From Atherix ibis (Eukaryota > Arthropoda > Insecta > Diptera > Athericidae): a stretch of DNA of 64,000 nt. The notes beneath the pieces are model-generated. The model was not told where the DNA came from, did not search any database, and saw only the letters and a list, made by a program, of their open reading frames with translations. Where the stretch lies: assembly GCA_958298945.1 (NCBI GenBank), contig OY282606.1, positions 86,869,696 through 86,933,695 of the forward strand, given 5' to 3'. The translations under genes were made by a program, and so were the position numbers. Below are positions 11,196 to 21,739 of this stretch, one piece after another (positions within the stretch are counted from its first letter, which is position 1; each line of letters begins with the position of its first letter).

Positions 11196-13885
11196 AAAAT
11201 TATCAAATCAAGAATGTTCTTCTTCTCAGATCTTTCTGAATTTTTACAATTCTGTGCTAAAATTTACTAATTTTTTACAAAAAGTATTTTTAACGACCAT
11301 TATTTTCTAATTTTTTTTAAAAATTATTTAAGAATTTCAGAATTTACTTATTTCCTTTGCAAATATTATTAATTGCAGAAAAAAATTAAGTGAACATATA
11401 TGCTTTGGATTGAAAGGTCAATTAAATTAAACTTCTCCACTCCTATTAATTTTTGAATTTTCTTAATTACTGAATACAAATTTTTTAGGTGCCCAGTAAT
11501 TCATTTTGTAAATTTTAAAAAATTATTGAGTAACTGACATTAAGTTTTTATAGAAATTTAATTAAATTAAACTTTTTAAATGCTTCTATTATCCAGTATA
11601 TAATTTACTTGATAAAGATAGTTGGTGTAACTAAATCTGTAATTAGTAAATCATAAATTTGCCTGTTTAATTTAAATATTTTAGAAAAAATTTTTAGTAA
11701 TCGAAATTCTTGATGATTGAATTTTTTTTGTAGAGAAATTAGTAATTAATTATGAATTAATTTAAATTCAATTTGATTCACTTTTTAATCGCTACTATTT
11801 TATATATTTTTAAAATTATTTAGTATATTTGTTTTAATAGAAATTTTTTACTGTAAAGAAGTACTAAAAAGAATAAGTAAAAAATTTTTTGTTCTTAATT
11901 CCTTTCGAAATTTTATATTTTCCTAAAAAAAAAATTAATTATTAACGAAATAATTTGGAAAGATATTCAATGTAAAGTGCAAAACTTTTAATGAATTATT
12001 AAAAAAAAAAATTAAATGCAAAAACACATATAAAAGTTGACCTTTTAAGATTAGGTTCGACGTTCTTTTTTTTGTATCTAAGGGCTCTGAGACAAGATTT
12101 CACATAGCGCCGCCATGACCGAAAAGCCATTTCGGCGTTTTCTTTTGAGCATTAATATAATCTCTTATCTTTTTGATTTTACTCCTAATATATTTATGAA
12201 CTCTTTTTAGATTGCATTTTCTAAGAATAATATTAAAAAATTTATAAAATAATAGGAAATTTGAATTTTTGTGAACTAAAATACGAAAAAAAATTCTATA
12301 ATACGAAAAAATTCTCTCGAAAGCCTATCGTAAAATTTCAAGTCTAGTCTGTGTGGGTGGATGATGGATATAAATGCATGTACATGTCCAAAATAGTCAG
12401 TATATTGTGGTAAATAAAATTCGTATTAAAATAATCATTTATCAGTTATTATACTCTACAAAGTTAAATAGAGTAAAATAAAAAAAAATATATTAAGTGG
12501 AATACAAACGGTCCCGGAAAAGTGAGAAAGGGGGGAAAAAATAAATAAATTGCCTCATAATCAGTGCAGACAAATCAAGGCTTTTTGGTTTATTTTTACG
12601 CTTTGATAAGAGCGCGACGCGACTGCGATATCACTAAAAATATTTTGAATGGTCTGACGGCAGCGTTAACGATAATGTTTATTTTTTTCATTATAACTAT
12701 TCATTGATCAAATATGAGTACAATTCGAATTCATACCAAAATTATGTCGAATAAAATAAAATTACAAAAATTGATTAATTAATAAATTAATATTGCATTT
12801 ATTACAACAATAACAAAGAATTATTATTAAAAATTCGAAAAAATATACTCTTTTTTTGGCTATTGAAATGCATTTGATTAAAATTCAAATGAAGTTGGCA
12901 ATGCATGAGTCAACAAAAACTATGCTCGGTCAGGTTTTATTGCATTTGGCAACAGTGCCAGCGGAAAATTCTAGGGCACGACTGACGCTTTGTTGAGTAA
13001 ACGGGAAAGCGCATCGATTAGCGGATCAATCTTATTTGAGATCAGTAGTCTGTCATCGCCAATTAAGTGTGGATTTTATTCTATTAGCTTTTTAATGTGT
13101 TAAACTTTTTCTATTGGAAGAATTTATAAAAATAATTTTAAACGAAAAAAATATTACCATAACAAAAATTTAAGAAAAAGTTTATTTTAAGAAAAAAAAA
13201 CCAACAAAAAAAGGACATTAAAATGGTTGTACCATATTCTTCTGGTTTAAATTTTTACTAACTTAAAATTATCACCTTCAGTTATCACCACCAAGTTAAA
13301 ATTTTTGTACCAGGCTATGAGGGCATTTGCTGATAGTTTCGATTTTTTAAGTGGATATTAAGGTATTTGCTGTTAGTTTCGATACAACGACCCCCCCTCC
13401 TCCCCCGCAGCTTTCAAATCCCTTCCTCTTATAGTGAAAATCTAATAGGTCCTTCTCCTATGCAGCTTCTTGTTCGATAAACTCCTTGTCTTCGGTGTAT
13501 TGCCCCTATTACAAAATATTATAAATTACTAACAAAACATAGATAAATAAATTTAAAATAATTTTACACAAATTCATGTAGTAAATTTTCAAAAATACCA
13601 ATTCTAATCAGTTTTTGAAGATAAAAAGGACTTTAAAATTTTAATAAAACAAAACAAAAATCTATAATTTACACAAATTTTTAATTATATCTTTCTTAAT
13701 TCCGAATAGTAAAAAATTTAATTTATTTTTATATTTTTCAGACTATTCAAAAAATGCATTATTAATAAATAATTTCAAATTTCTTTGAAATGCTCATAAA
13801 AAAAATTACTTTAAAGAATAAAATTTGAAGGATTTTTATATAAAAATAATTAAACATTTTTTTTAAATGCACTTGCACCTAAGGA
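11196..13885. other. Non-coding A+T-rich DNA
   Basis: No gene was recognised. Less A+T-rich islands lie near 12050-12130, 12560-12660 and 12890-13080; the last has a possible core promoter (see 13042). Two short direct repeats (GCATTTGCTGATAGTTTCGA-like) lie near 13325 and 13363, and a C-rich run lies at about 13390-13410. Confidence 0.5.
13042..13075 (+). promoter_or_regulatory. Possible Inr + DPE core promoter
   Basis: TCAGT at 13042-13046 fits the arthropod initiator, and GGATT begins exactly 28 bases from the initiator A (13044), fitting the downstream promoter element at four of five positions. It sits in a locally less A+T-rich island. No coding exon follows that I can recognise, so this may be chance; a long first intron would also fit. 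Confidence 0.2.
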
Positions 13886-13888
13886 AAT

Positions 13889-16350
13889 ATGAATATCCCT
13901 TATAATGTGCTATTTAGTATGATATGGTCAAGTAATTCCAAATTGTCTTCAGAAATAATTGCCTCATAATTTACTTGCATCAGTACAGATCCTTTTTTAT
14001 CTCTTTATCTTTTAAGCTCAATATTAAGATTCCTTATTAGAAACTCCTTAAATCATTCCTTCCACTCACAAACTGCCACCGAATCCCTTCATTAAATTGT
14101 TATTACCCTTCAATGTAAATCCTTTACCTTTAACGTTGCATCTGTTTATTGTTCTCCAAATAAAAAATTAACTCCCATACAATTTGATTCCTTCCTCAAA
14201 TCAATTGGAAAATCCTTCATCGCGGGAGGAGATTATAAATGGGGTTGCCATGTTTCCAATCCCCGAGGAAAGATTCTCCAAGAACTCCTCTCCCATACCA
14301 CTCTTGAGGTCGTATCTCCTCCCACTGCCACATATTGGCCGACCAGTGCCAGAAACCTTCCCGATATTCTAGACTATTTCATAACCACACCTACCCATTC
14401 CATTAATACTTCCATAGATACACTCCTTGACCTGAATTCCGACCATTCTCCTGTTCTCCTAACACTAGACACTTCTGCTTCATTAAAATCCTATCCTGCC
14501 AATCTTGTAAATGGGAAAGTTGATTGGGACATTTTTAAACAGAACTTAGACCAACAGATTCATTTACAACAAAACCTTAAGAACGTACAAAAAATAGACG
14601 ATGCCGTAAACGACTTACTGTTTGCATACAGAACTCAATCACTAACGCCCACATAACTCATAACAAACCAACCATACGAGAACATGACTTTAATCTCCCG
14701 CAAAAAATTTGCAGCTTGATAAGCGAGAAACGTCGAGCCAGGGCCCAGTGGCAACGTTCAAGAATGCCAAATGAGAAGAAAAAACTGAACCAACTACAAC
14801 GAGAACTGAAACAAGCAATAATTAATTATAATAACGAACGATTTACTGAATACACAAAATCACTGACAACTAATAAGTCCCTCTGGACAGCTACCAGACG
14901 AATTCTCAAATACAAAACAGCTACACACCCGCTCCGGAATACCGACGGAACCTGGGCAAAAACGGATAACCAGAAATCCGACATCTTCGGCAAACACTTA
15001 GAAAACATCTTTAAACCTCACGAAGATGTCCAAGACATTCTGCATGACGAATAAATATTCCACCTCCTAAGTTTTTCACTCCTTCCGAAGTTACATTCAC
15101 AATAGAACACCTTTCCAATAAAAAAGCCCCAGGATATGACCTAATAACTTCAGAAATCCTGAAGCAAATTTCCAAAAAAACCCTTGTCCTGATAACCTAT
15201 ATTTATAATAGTATCCTCCGCACATCATTTTTTCCTTCCCTGTGGAAGTTTTCCATAATTAAGATGATCCCAAAACCCAATAAGCCCAAAAACCTTCCTA
15301 CCTCCTTCCCATGTTATCAAAAATCCTAGAAAAATTCATCTTAAAACGCCTTTATCCCATTTTTGAAACCGAGGGTGTCATTCCTCAGCATCAGTTTGGA
15401 TTTCGACCTGAGCATTCCACTATCCAGCAGTGTCATCCCGTAGTCGACTACATAGCGTGTTCGCTAGAGCGAAAGGAATACTGCCCAGGCGTGTTTCTTG
15501 ACATTTCGTATGCTTTCGACCGTGTATGGCACCCTGGATTGCTTTGGAAGTTGTAGCGAGTCCTACCCTCGGGTTATTTCTACATCCTTAAATCTTATCT
15601 CTCAGACCATTATTTTCAGGTAGCTGAAAATATTGTGTACTCTGACATTTATCCAATTTCCGCCGGTGTCCCTCAAAGAAGTATCCTAGGTCCTATCCTA
15701 CACAACATTTATACCCATGACATTCCTTGCCACAAAAACACCCTAACCGCAACATATGCTGACGATACAGCCATCCTGACACATCACAAAGATCCTTCCA
15801 CAGCCAATAGTATCCTACACAACCAAATTCCCGACATAACCCTAAACGGCAGTATTATTCCACAAAAAAATATCATACATTACCTTGGACTTATATTCCA
15901 CAAACGGTTAACCTGAAACCTTCATACGAAAACTAAAAGACGTGAACTTAACGGACGACACAAACAATTATTACGTCTCCTAGACAGTAAATCAAAACTT
16001 ACAACAACAAGTAAACTATTACTATACAATACGGTTCTGAAACCAATATGGACATATGGTCTAGAACTTTGGGGTTCGACTAAGCATTCCAACTCCCTTC
16101 CAATCCAATCCCTACAATCCCGAATCCTTCGTAAAATTATCAATGCCCCCTTTTAAGTGCGAAACACTCTTACCCACCGTGACCTAAATGTTCCATTTGT
16201 TCGTTAACTATGCATCTCCCGATATAAAAAATTCCATTCGCATCTATCCTTCCACCCTAATCCTTTAGGAAGGGAACTTTTCACTTCCACCCTTCCAGTA
16301 TACACCCATCGACGTTTAAAACGGCGATGGCCGAGAGATTCTCTAAAATT
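13889..16350 (+). pseudogene. Jockey ORF2 (endonuclease-RT), broken
   Basis: ORF2 of Jockey elements nicks the target and reverse-transcribes the RNA there. Endonuclease: the GGDYNAKHAKWG block seen in copy 2 has lost 14 bases here, removing the Asn and His and shifting the frame; SDHSPVL is kept. RT: NKKAPGYDL near 15125, KMIPKPNKP near 15262, HQFGFRPEHST near 15390, YCPGVFLDISYAFDRVWH near 15480, SAGVPQ near 15660 and the catalytic YADD near 15757 are all readable. Stops follow LHDE (15052) and LLWKL (15554), and about 130 bases after YADD are missing relative to copy 2. The C-terminal THRRLKRRWPRDSL block is near 16305. Confidence 0.88.
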
Positions 16351-16486
16351 ATAAAATAAAATTACTCTGTTCTAGAGGTAACATCGATGGGTGCTTTCCT
16401 CCACATGTCTTCATGTCCTTGTATATTCCCGTAAAAAATCTGCTTGTTAATAGCATAAGTAGTTGTAGATTAAATTTAAAAAAATA
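13889..16486 (+). mobile_element. Jockey-clade non-LTR retrotransposon, copy 1
   Basis: This is a 5'-truncated copy, most of ORF2 with its 3' end. Reading order: decayed endonuclease N-terminus (from about 13889), the SVYCSP block at 14150, SDHSPVL at 14440, reverse transcriptase from about 15080 to 15800, the C-terminal region, and a 3' untranslated part ending in an A-rich stretch near 16480. No ORF1 is present. It is very similar to copy 2 at 48.96-50.81 kb over most of its length, so the pair looks fairly young. Confidence 0.9.
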
Positions 16487-17727
16487 TTAAGATTAATTGT
16501 ACCTTAGAAATTTTCTAAATATCTAAATTAAATATTTTTAAAATAATATAAATACTTTGTTTGAAAATATAAAGGATATAATAAAAAATAAATATTGAAT
16601 TTCATCCAAAAAGAGGACACGTAAATGAAAATTATTATCAAAAGGATAACTAAAAAAATTTCCTTAGAAAAATAGGTAAAATAATAAAAGTCAAATAATT
16701 TACTCAATGTTGATCTTGAGCAATAAATCAATTTTTTTCTTTAAAAGCTTAGTCGTACGTAACTTAAATATTTAACAATTCAATTAAGGAGTTTTTCTTT
16801 CAGATTCTATTTTGTATTAAGAGTTTTGTACTAAAGTTTGCATTCTTTTGGAATCCTAAATCATTTATAATAAAATAGTGGAAATGCATCAAAAAATTCT
16901 GAAACACGTTTTTTTTTTATTCAATAATATTTCTTATCAAAGATAACCGAATTTATTCACAACTATACGTTCAGAAGATTGAAAGGTAGGTGAATCGGTT
17001 TTTTATATATAAAATATATTACATATGTGTATGTGTAGATGCACTTGTACAAGCCTAAGTACATAGATTTAATGATGACTCAAAAACTCTCTTACAACGG
17101 GCCACTTGAAAATTCACAAAGCGAAATCGGCTTTGAATAGTGTGTATGGCCAGACGAAGCGAAGCTTACAGACTTCTTGTGTTTGCTGAACCACCACGAA
17201 AAGCAGGAAAGTTTTTGTCAGTCTCAAGTTTTGTGTCTCGCCAAGGAAAAATAAAATTTTCCTTGTTTTCTTCACTTCAGAATTATTCCTGTCGTACACT
17301 TAACATATTTCTCAGATTACATATATACACATAAGCTTACAGGTATAGTCATCATCATAAAAAAAAATTGGCGAAGAAAGGATAACCAATTAAAAGGAGT
17401 TGAAATCTTTTCGAAAGTAAAAAAAAATGTCAAAATCCGAACAATTCTATAATTAAAGAAAAAAATTACAATTTAATTGAAATTATTTTTAAATGTAATT
17501 TTTTTTTATATTTAATTAAATACTTAATGTGGTTCCATCTCAAATATCTTTTCAAATGTACAAATTTCACACGAATAATAAGTTATCCCAAAAAGTCTTG
17601 TTAACATATTTCTCACCTTATTAGGGGGTTATTGTCGTAGTTAAAGTTTTTTTTTTCAAATAAAAATTAAATTTAAAAATGAGCAATGTTAAAAAAAATT
17701 CTTTAATTTTTTTATGGAGCATATATA
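16487..17727. other. Non-coding DNA, no gene seen
   Basis: A+T-rich with short frames only. A less A+T-rich patch at 17100-17300 has overlapping open frames of about 60 codons on both strands without recognisable similarity. Confidence 0.5.
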
Positions 17728-17880
17728 GGGTGGTCCATCTAGTGGTTGCATTTTGAACCACTATTTATTTAAAATACATGTCAATACGAATTGACAGATT
17801 TGTTAAATGTCAACACGAATTGACAGATTGTTAGTTGAAAGTCAGAATTTTACGAAATGGTAATCCGTACGCTTGAATTT
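17728..17880 (+). repeat. Rosa-type mariner 5' end fragment
   Basis: Begins gggtggtccatctagtgg after TATA and shares its first 150 bases, including the TTGTTAGTTGAAAGTCA motif, with the 5' end of the element at 18703. No transposase follows it directly. It is a solo left end about 1 kb upstream of a near-complete relative in the same orientation. Confidence 0.75.
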
Positions 17881-18027
17881 TTTTACATCAATATTATTAT
17901 TCCCTTCAAAATAATACATTAGCGGAGGGGTTGTTTCTACTCTTTGTAGCAGTGCTGGAAGGCTTTAATGCCTATAGATTTAATCAATAGAACCGGGATG
18001 ACGTTGGGAAAAAAAAATTTTTTTTTA

Positions 18028-18130
18028 TTCTTAAAAGTCCACCCCCTTCACCCCTCCAGTTTGCATGATCTTATTCCAAGTGACGTGAAATTTTGTCAGG
18101 CAAATTGGAGGGGGAAGGGGCGGACTTAAA
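18028..18130. repeat. Imperfect inverted repeat (foldback)
   Basis: The left arm, starting CTTAAAAGTCCACCCCCTTC at about 18029, pairs with a right arm ending GGGGCGGACTTAAAAG at about 18131. Each arm is about 34 bases with a few mismatches, around a spacer of roughly 30-35 bases. The G/C-rich core stands out against its surroundings. A third partial copy (TTTAAGTCCGCACC) follows at about 18141. Function unknown. Confidence 0.65.
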
Positions 18131-18134
18131 AGAG

Positions 18135-18700
18135 TTTTTTTTTAAGTCCGCACCTTCCTAAGAAATTAGGTTAGGAAAGCTTATTGAAGGAGAGGGGGGG
18201 GGGTTGATCTGGACTTGGAACTATAGAAATTTTGTTTGTTAACAAAGCCTCGTTGTGACAGGTGCCCGATGTCATCATGGAGCATACTCAGTTTTTGATA
18301 ATAAATACCTCAAGAACAGAGGATTGCATTCCAGTACTTCTTGGCACATCGAAAATCTTGTAAGCCATCTAAAACTTCTTGATAAAAAAAGTGCTCGTCA
18401 TAGACTCTTTCCAAGTATCCGTACATTAAAGCCGTGAGTTCACCAAGTTTAACAGCAAATTTTATCCTACTTCATTGCTCCGAATTTTGCTGTCACATTT
18501 TTCGTAACGCACTATTAAAACACAATTTCCCCTATCACACTTATGGGTTCGTGTAGATACTAGACGGCGTTGAGACACTTGTTTGGGGAAAACAAAGGTC
18601 TAAGATACGTGAAAACGAATCCCGCAGTACTGGCAAATTAGCTTTCAGAGTATTGCCAGTTTCGCTATCAATCTCGATCGAAAAATTATGCTTTCAAATA
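18135..18700. other. Unassigned sequence between rosa fragments
   Basis: Less A+T-rich, with a 60-codon open frame at 18255 on plus, but no family recognised. It separates the solo rosa 5' end from the larger rosa element and may be inserted or flanking DNA. Confidence 0.4.
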
Positions 18701-18702
18701 TA

Positions 18703-19744
18703 GGGTGGTCCATCTGGCGGATCCATTTTGAACTACTATTGATTTGAAGTACTAGAGTGTTAATTGTTAGTTGAAAGTCAAATTCGGGACGCGAGTTCAT
18801 GAAACTGGTTTGTTGGTTGCGAAAGCACGACCGAGAATATTGCCGCCGCTGCTGAAAATGTCCGTGATCATCCATCAACATAAACTCATCACCGTTCTCA
18901 GGAATTGAACATTTCTCGAAAAGCTTACAAAGTTCAATTAGTCCAACAACTAAAGTCGCATGATCATCCGATGTGTTTTCGGTTTGCTCAATGGGCTCAA
19001 GATCAATTGGCCGAAGATGAGCATTCTTACCGAAAAATCATCTTTTCGGATGAGGCCCATTTCCACCTCGGTGGATATGTCAACAAACAAAATTTTCGAA
19101 TCTGGGGCTCAGAAAATCCATACGTCACCATGGAAAAGCCGATGTATCCACAACGAGTCACGGTTTGGTGCGGATTTTGGACTGGAGGCATCATTGGCCC
19201 GTTCTTGTTCGAAAACGATGAAGAAGCCGCCGTTACGGTCAATGGTGAGCGCTATCGTGGCATGCTCAACGAATTTTTGTTTCCAAAAGTTGAAGAAAAT
19301 GGAATGGACGACATTTAGTTTCAACAGGACGGAGCCACTTACCACACAGCCAACATAACAATCCAACCTTTGGGCACTGCTTTCAAAAATCGAATAATCA
19401 GCCGAAATTCTGATGTCAATTGGCCGCCTCGGAGCTGTGATTTGAGCCCGTTGGATTATTTTCTGTGGGAAGCCGTTAAGGATAAATGTTGCGCAAGCCA
19501 TCCAGAGATAATTGAAGCCTTGAAACACAAAATCAAAGTTGCTATTGAAGAGATACAGGCCCAGAAAATCGAAAATGTACTGAAAAATTGGGTCGAGCGA
19601 ATGGGGTACTGTAAGGCCAGCCGTGGCAGTAATTTAAATGATGGTTTGTTTAATTCTTAAATTTCAAAGTTCAGTCTTTGTAATAAAAACGGAAATTTAA
19701 AAAAATATACACTAGTTTTTTTAAATTTACTTTTTAAAATGCAA
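18703..19744 (+). mobile_element. Rosa-type (DD41D) mariner, near-complete, inactive
   Basis: The left end gggtggtccatctggcgg follows TA. The right side reaches the inner part of the terminal repeat (AAAATGCAA at 19736-19744) and then stops, so about the outermost 20 bases of the right end are lost. An internal deletion near the 5' side has removed the first helix-turn-helix. Length is about 1.04 kb against about 1.28 kb for the relative at 60310. Confidence 0.82.
18806..19660 (+). pseudogene. DD41D mariner transposase, two in-frame stops
   Basis: One reading frame spans this interval with stops only at 18881 (TAA) and 19316 (TAG, where relatives have Trp in IWFQQD). In order: TTENIAAAAENVRD and HHRSQELNISR (second helix-turn-helix, partly deleted), KIIFSDEAHFHL with the first Asp, VTVWCGFWTGGIIGPF, FQQDGATYH with the second Asp, then NWPPRSCDL and SPLDYFLW with the third Asp. 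Forty-one residues separate the second and third Asp, the spacing of rosa mariners. All three catalytic residues are intact. The first HTH is missing. Confidence 0.85.
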
Positions 19745-19920
19745 TATTTCCTATAATGGGCGTATTCCTAGCTATAGAGACTCAACATAACCAATACATA
19801 ATTATGCCGACCAAAGATTGATGGCGGAAATTCGCTTTTTCCTCGAACTTATTACTAACTAAATTTTCTTCCCAATTATTCTCCTATTTTTAATAACTTT
19901 TTCCTATTGTAGTTGGTATA
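19745..19920. other. Short non-coding spacer
   Basis: Sequence between the truncated right end of the rosa element and the palindrome that marks the start of the Jockey relic. Nothing recognised. Confidence 0.4.
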
Positions 19921-19971
19921 GATGTTGTAGATATTATAAAGTTTAGCCCACTTTATAATATCTACAACATC
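19921..19971. repeat. Perfect 21-bp inverted repeat at Jockey edge
   Basis: Arm gatgttgtagatattataaag (19921-19941; 21 bases, given as positions 1-20 GATGTTGTAGATATTATAAA plus G) pairs without mismatch with 19951-19971 around a 9-base spacer. The right arm is the ...ILYNIYN block of a Jockey reverse transcriptase; the left arm is its inverted copy. Confidence 0.9.
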
Positions 19972-20283
19972 GCAACTAAACACAAAACTAAAGCAGCTGC
20001 TTATGCAGATAATATCGCTATTTTTATATCCCATCCAAATACTAAAACAGCTATCAATAATTTATAATACCATATCTAAAATCTCCAAGATGTAGAGTTA
20101 TAATAAATGAGCCGAAAAGTATTCTTGTTACTTTTACTCTTAAACGAACATAACTCATTCATGTAAGAAATGTCTAACGTTAAATCCTCACTCGAGATTA
20201 AACAGACTTGAACTTCAAAAACGTGATTCAAAACTTTCACTAAAAAATAAAATTTTAATAAACAAATCAATTTTGGAATCAAT
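19951..20283 (+). pseudogene. Jockey-clade RT relic
   Basis: Begins at a PLYNIYN block, then KAAAYADNIAIFISHPN near 20010: the YADD catalytic motif with the second Asp changed to Asn. A decayed C-terminal part follows, running into the tandem 3'-end array near 20275 (INKSILESIWTY block). Many stops. It is 5'-truncated at the palindrome. Its sequence differs from the 14 kb and 49 kb Jockey copies, so it is another subfamily or much older. Confidence 0.75.
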
Positions 20284-21735
20284 CTGGACTTACGTTATTG
20301 AAGATTTATTTCTAAAAAGCTGTCGAATCAAATTCCTTCAATTAAAAAATGTTTAAAAAGGTGTGAATGAGATATTTTCATAATTTGTTAAAAAATTTAT
20401 TCATCTGGACATAAATGTTCCCATTTATATAATGCTCGTTATAAAAAGTTTCATTCCGAATTACAATAATTCTTACAAAAAAAACTATCATTTCCTATCT
20501 TGGTAATAGAAATTCATTGTTGCTTAAAGAAAAATTGGCCAAAGTATCTTTAGAAATGTTAAAATGTCTTATTGTTGCTCGTTATAAAAAGTTTTTGTAT
20601 CTTGAAACGTTAAAATATCTTCTTGGGTAGAAAATCATTGGTTTTCGGATATTTACTCCCGCTTCAGTCTATTTTTCCTATTATTATATTCTCTTTGTTA
20701 TATTATCTGCTAAGCAAGTAAAATTTTTACTTGCTTCTTTAAATAATAAAATATTCAATTAAAAACCAATCTGGACTTACGACATTGAATATTTGTTTCT
20801 AAAAAGCTGTCGAATCAAATCTCTTCAATTCAAAAATGTTCCAAACGTTATGAAAGCCCCATTCTATATTCGTTAAGAAATTTATTCATCTGGACTTAAA
20901 TATTCCCATTCTTTGCTATTTATATAATGCTCGTTATAAAAAGTTTCATTCCGAATTACAATAATTCTTACAAAAAAAACTATCATTTCCTATCTTGGTA
21001 ATAGAAATTCATTGTTGCTTAAAGAAAAATTGGCCAAAGTATCTTTAGATATGTTAAAATGCCTTGTTGTTGCTCGTTATAAAAAGTTTTTGTATCTTGA
21101 GACGTTAAAATATCTTCTTGGGTAGAAAATCATTGGTTCTCGGATATTTCCTCCCGCTTCAGTCTATTTTTCCTATTATTATATTCTCTTTGTTATATTA
21201 TCTGCTAAGCAAATAAAATTTTTACTTGCTTCTTTAAATAATAAAATATTCGATTTAAAACTAATCTGAACTTACAACATTGAAGATTTGTTTCTAAAAA
21301 GCTGTCCAATCAAATCTCTTCAATTCAAAAACTTTCAAAAATTTGTGAAAGCCCCATACTATATTCATTAAAAAATTAATTCATCTCGACTTAAATATTC
21401 CCATTCTTTGCTATTTATATAATGCTCGTTATAAAAAGTTTCATTCCGAATTATAATAATTCTTACAAAAAAAACTGTCATTTTCTATCTTGGTAATAGA
21501 AATTCATTGTTGCTTAAAGAAAAATTGGCCAAAGTATCTTTAGAAATGTTAAAATGCCTTGTTGTTGCTCGTTATAAAAAGTTTTTGTATCTTAAAACGT
21601 TAAAATATCTTCTTGGGTAGAAAATCATGGGTGGGTATTTAATCCCGCTTCCTCCTATTATTATATTCTCTTTGTTATAATATATACTAAGCTAATAAAA
21701 TTCTTACTTGCTTCTTTAAATAATAAAATAATGGA
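20284..21735 (+). repeat. Three tandem copies of a Jockey 3' end
   Basis: A unit of about 490 bases occurs three times, starting near 20284, 20771 and 21266 (CTGGACTTAC or CTGAACTTAC) and ending each time in CTTCTTTAAATAATAAAATA. Landmarks in every unit: AGCTGTC.AATCAAAT, GCTCGTTATAAAAAGTTTCA, GTTGCTTAAAGAAAAATTGG, and TCTTCTTGGGTAGAAAATCA. The first part corresponds to the SIWTY...RYKKFHS C-terminus of Jockey ORF2, so the unit is a retrotransposon 3' end including its untranslated region. The copies are very similar to each other, so the amplification is younger than the decay of the parent. Confidence 0.88.
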
Positions 21736-21739
21736 TTTT

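Noticed and set aside
20284..21735. Three separate Jockey insertions
   Set aside because: The units join head to tail at the same point without target duplications or intact A-tails, which fits tandem amplification better.
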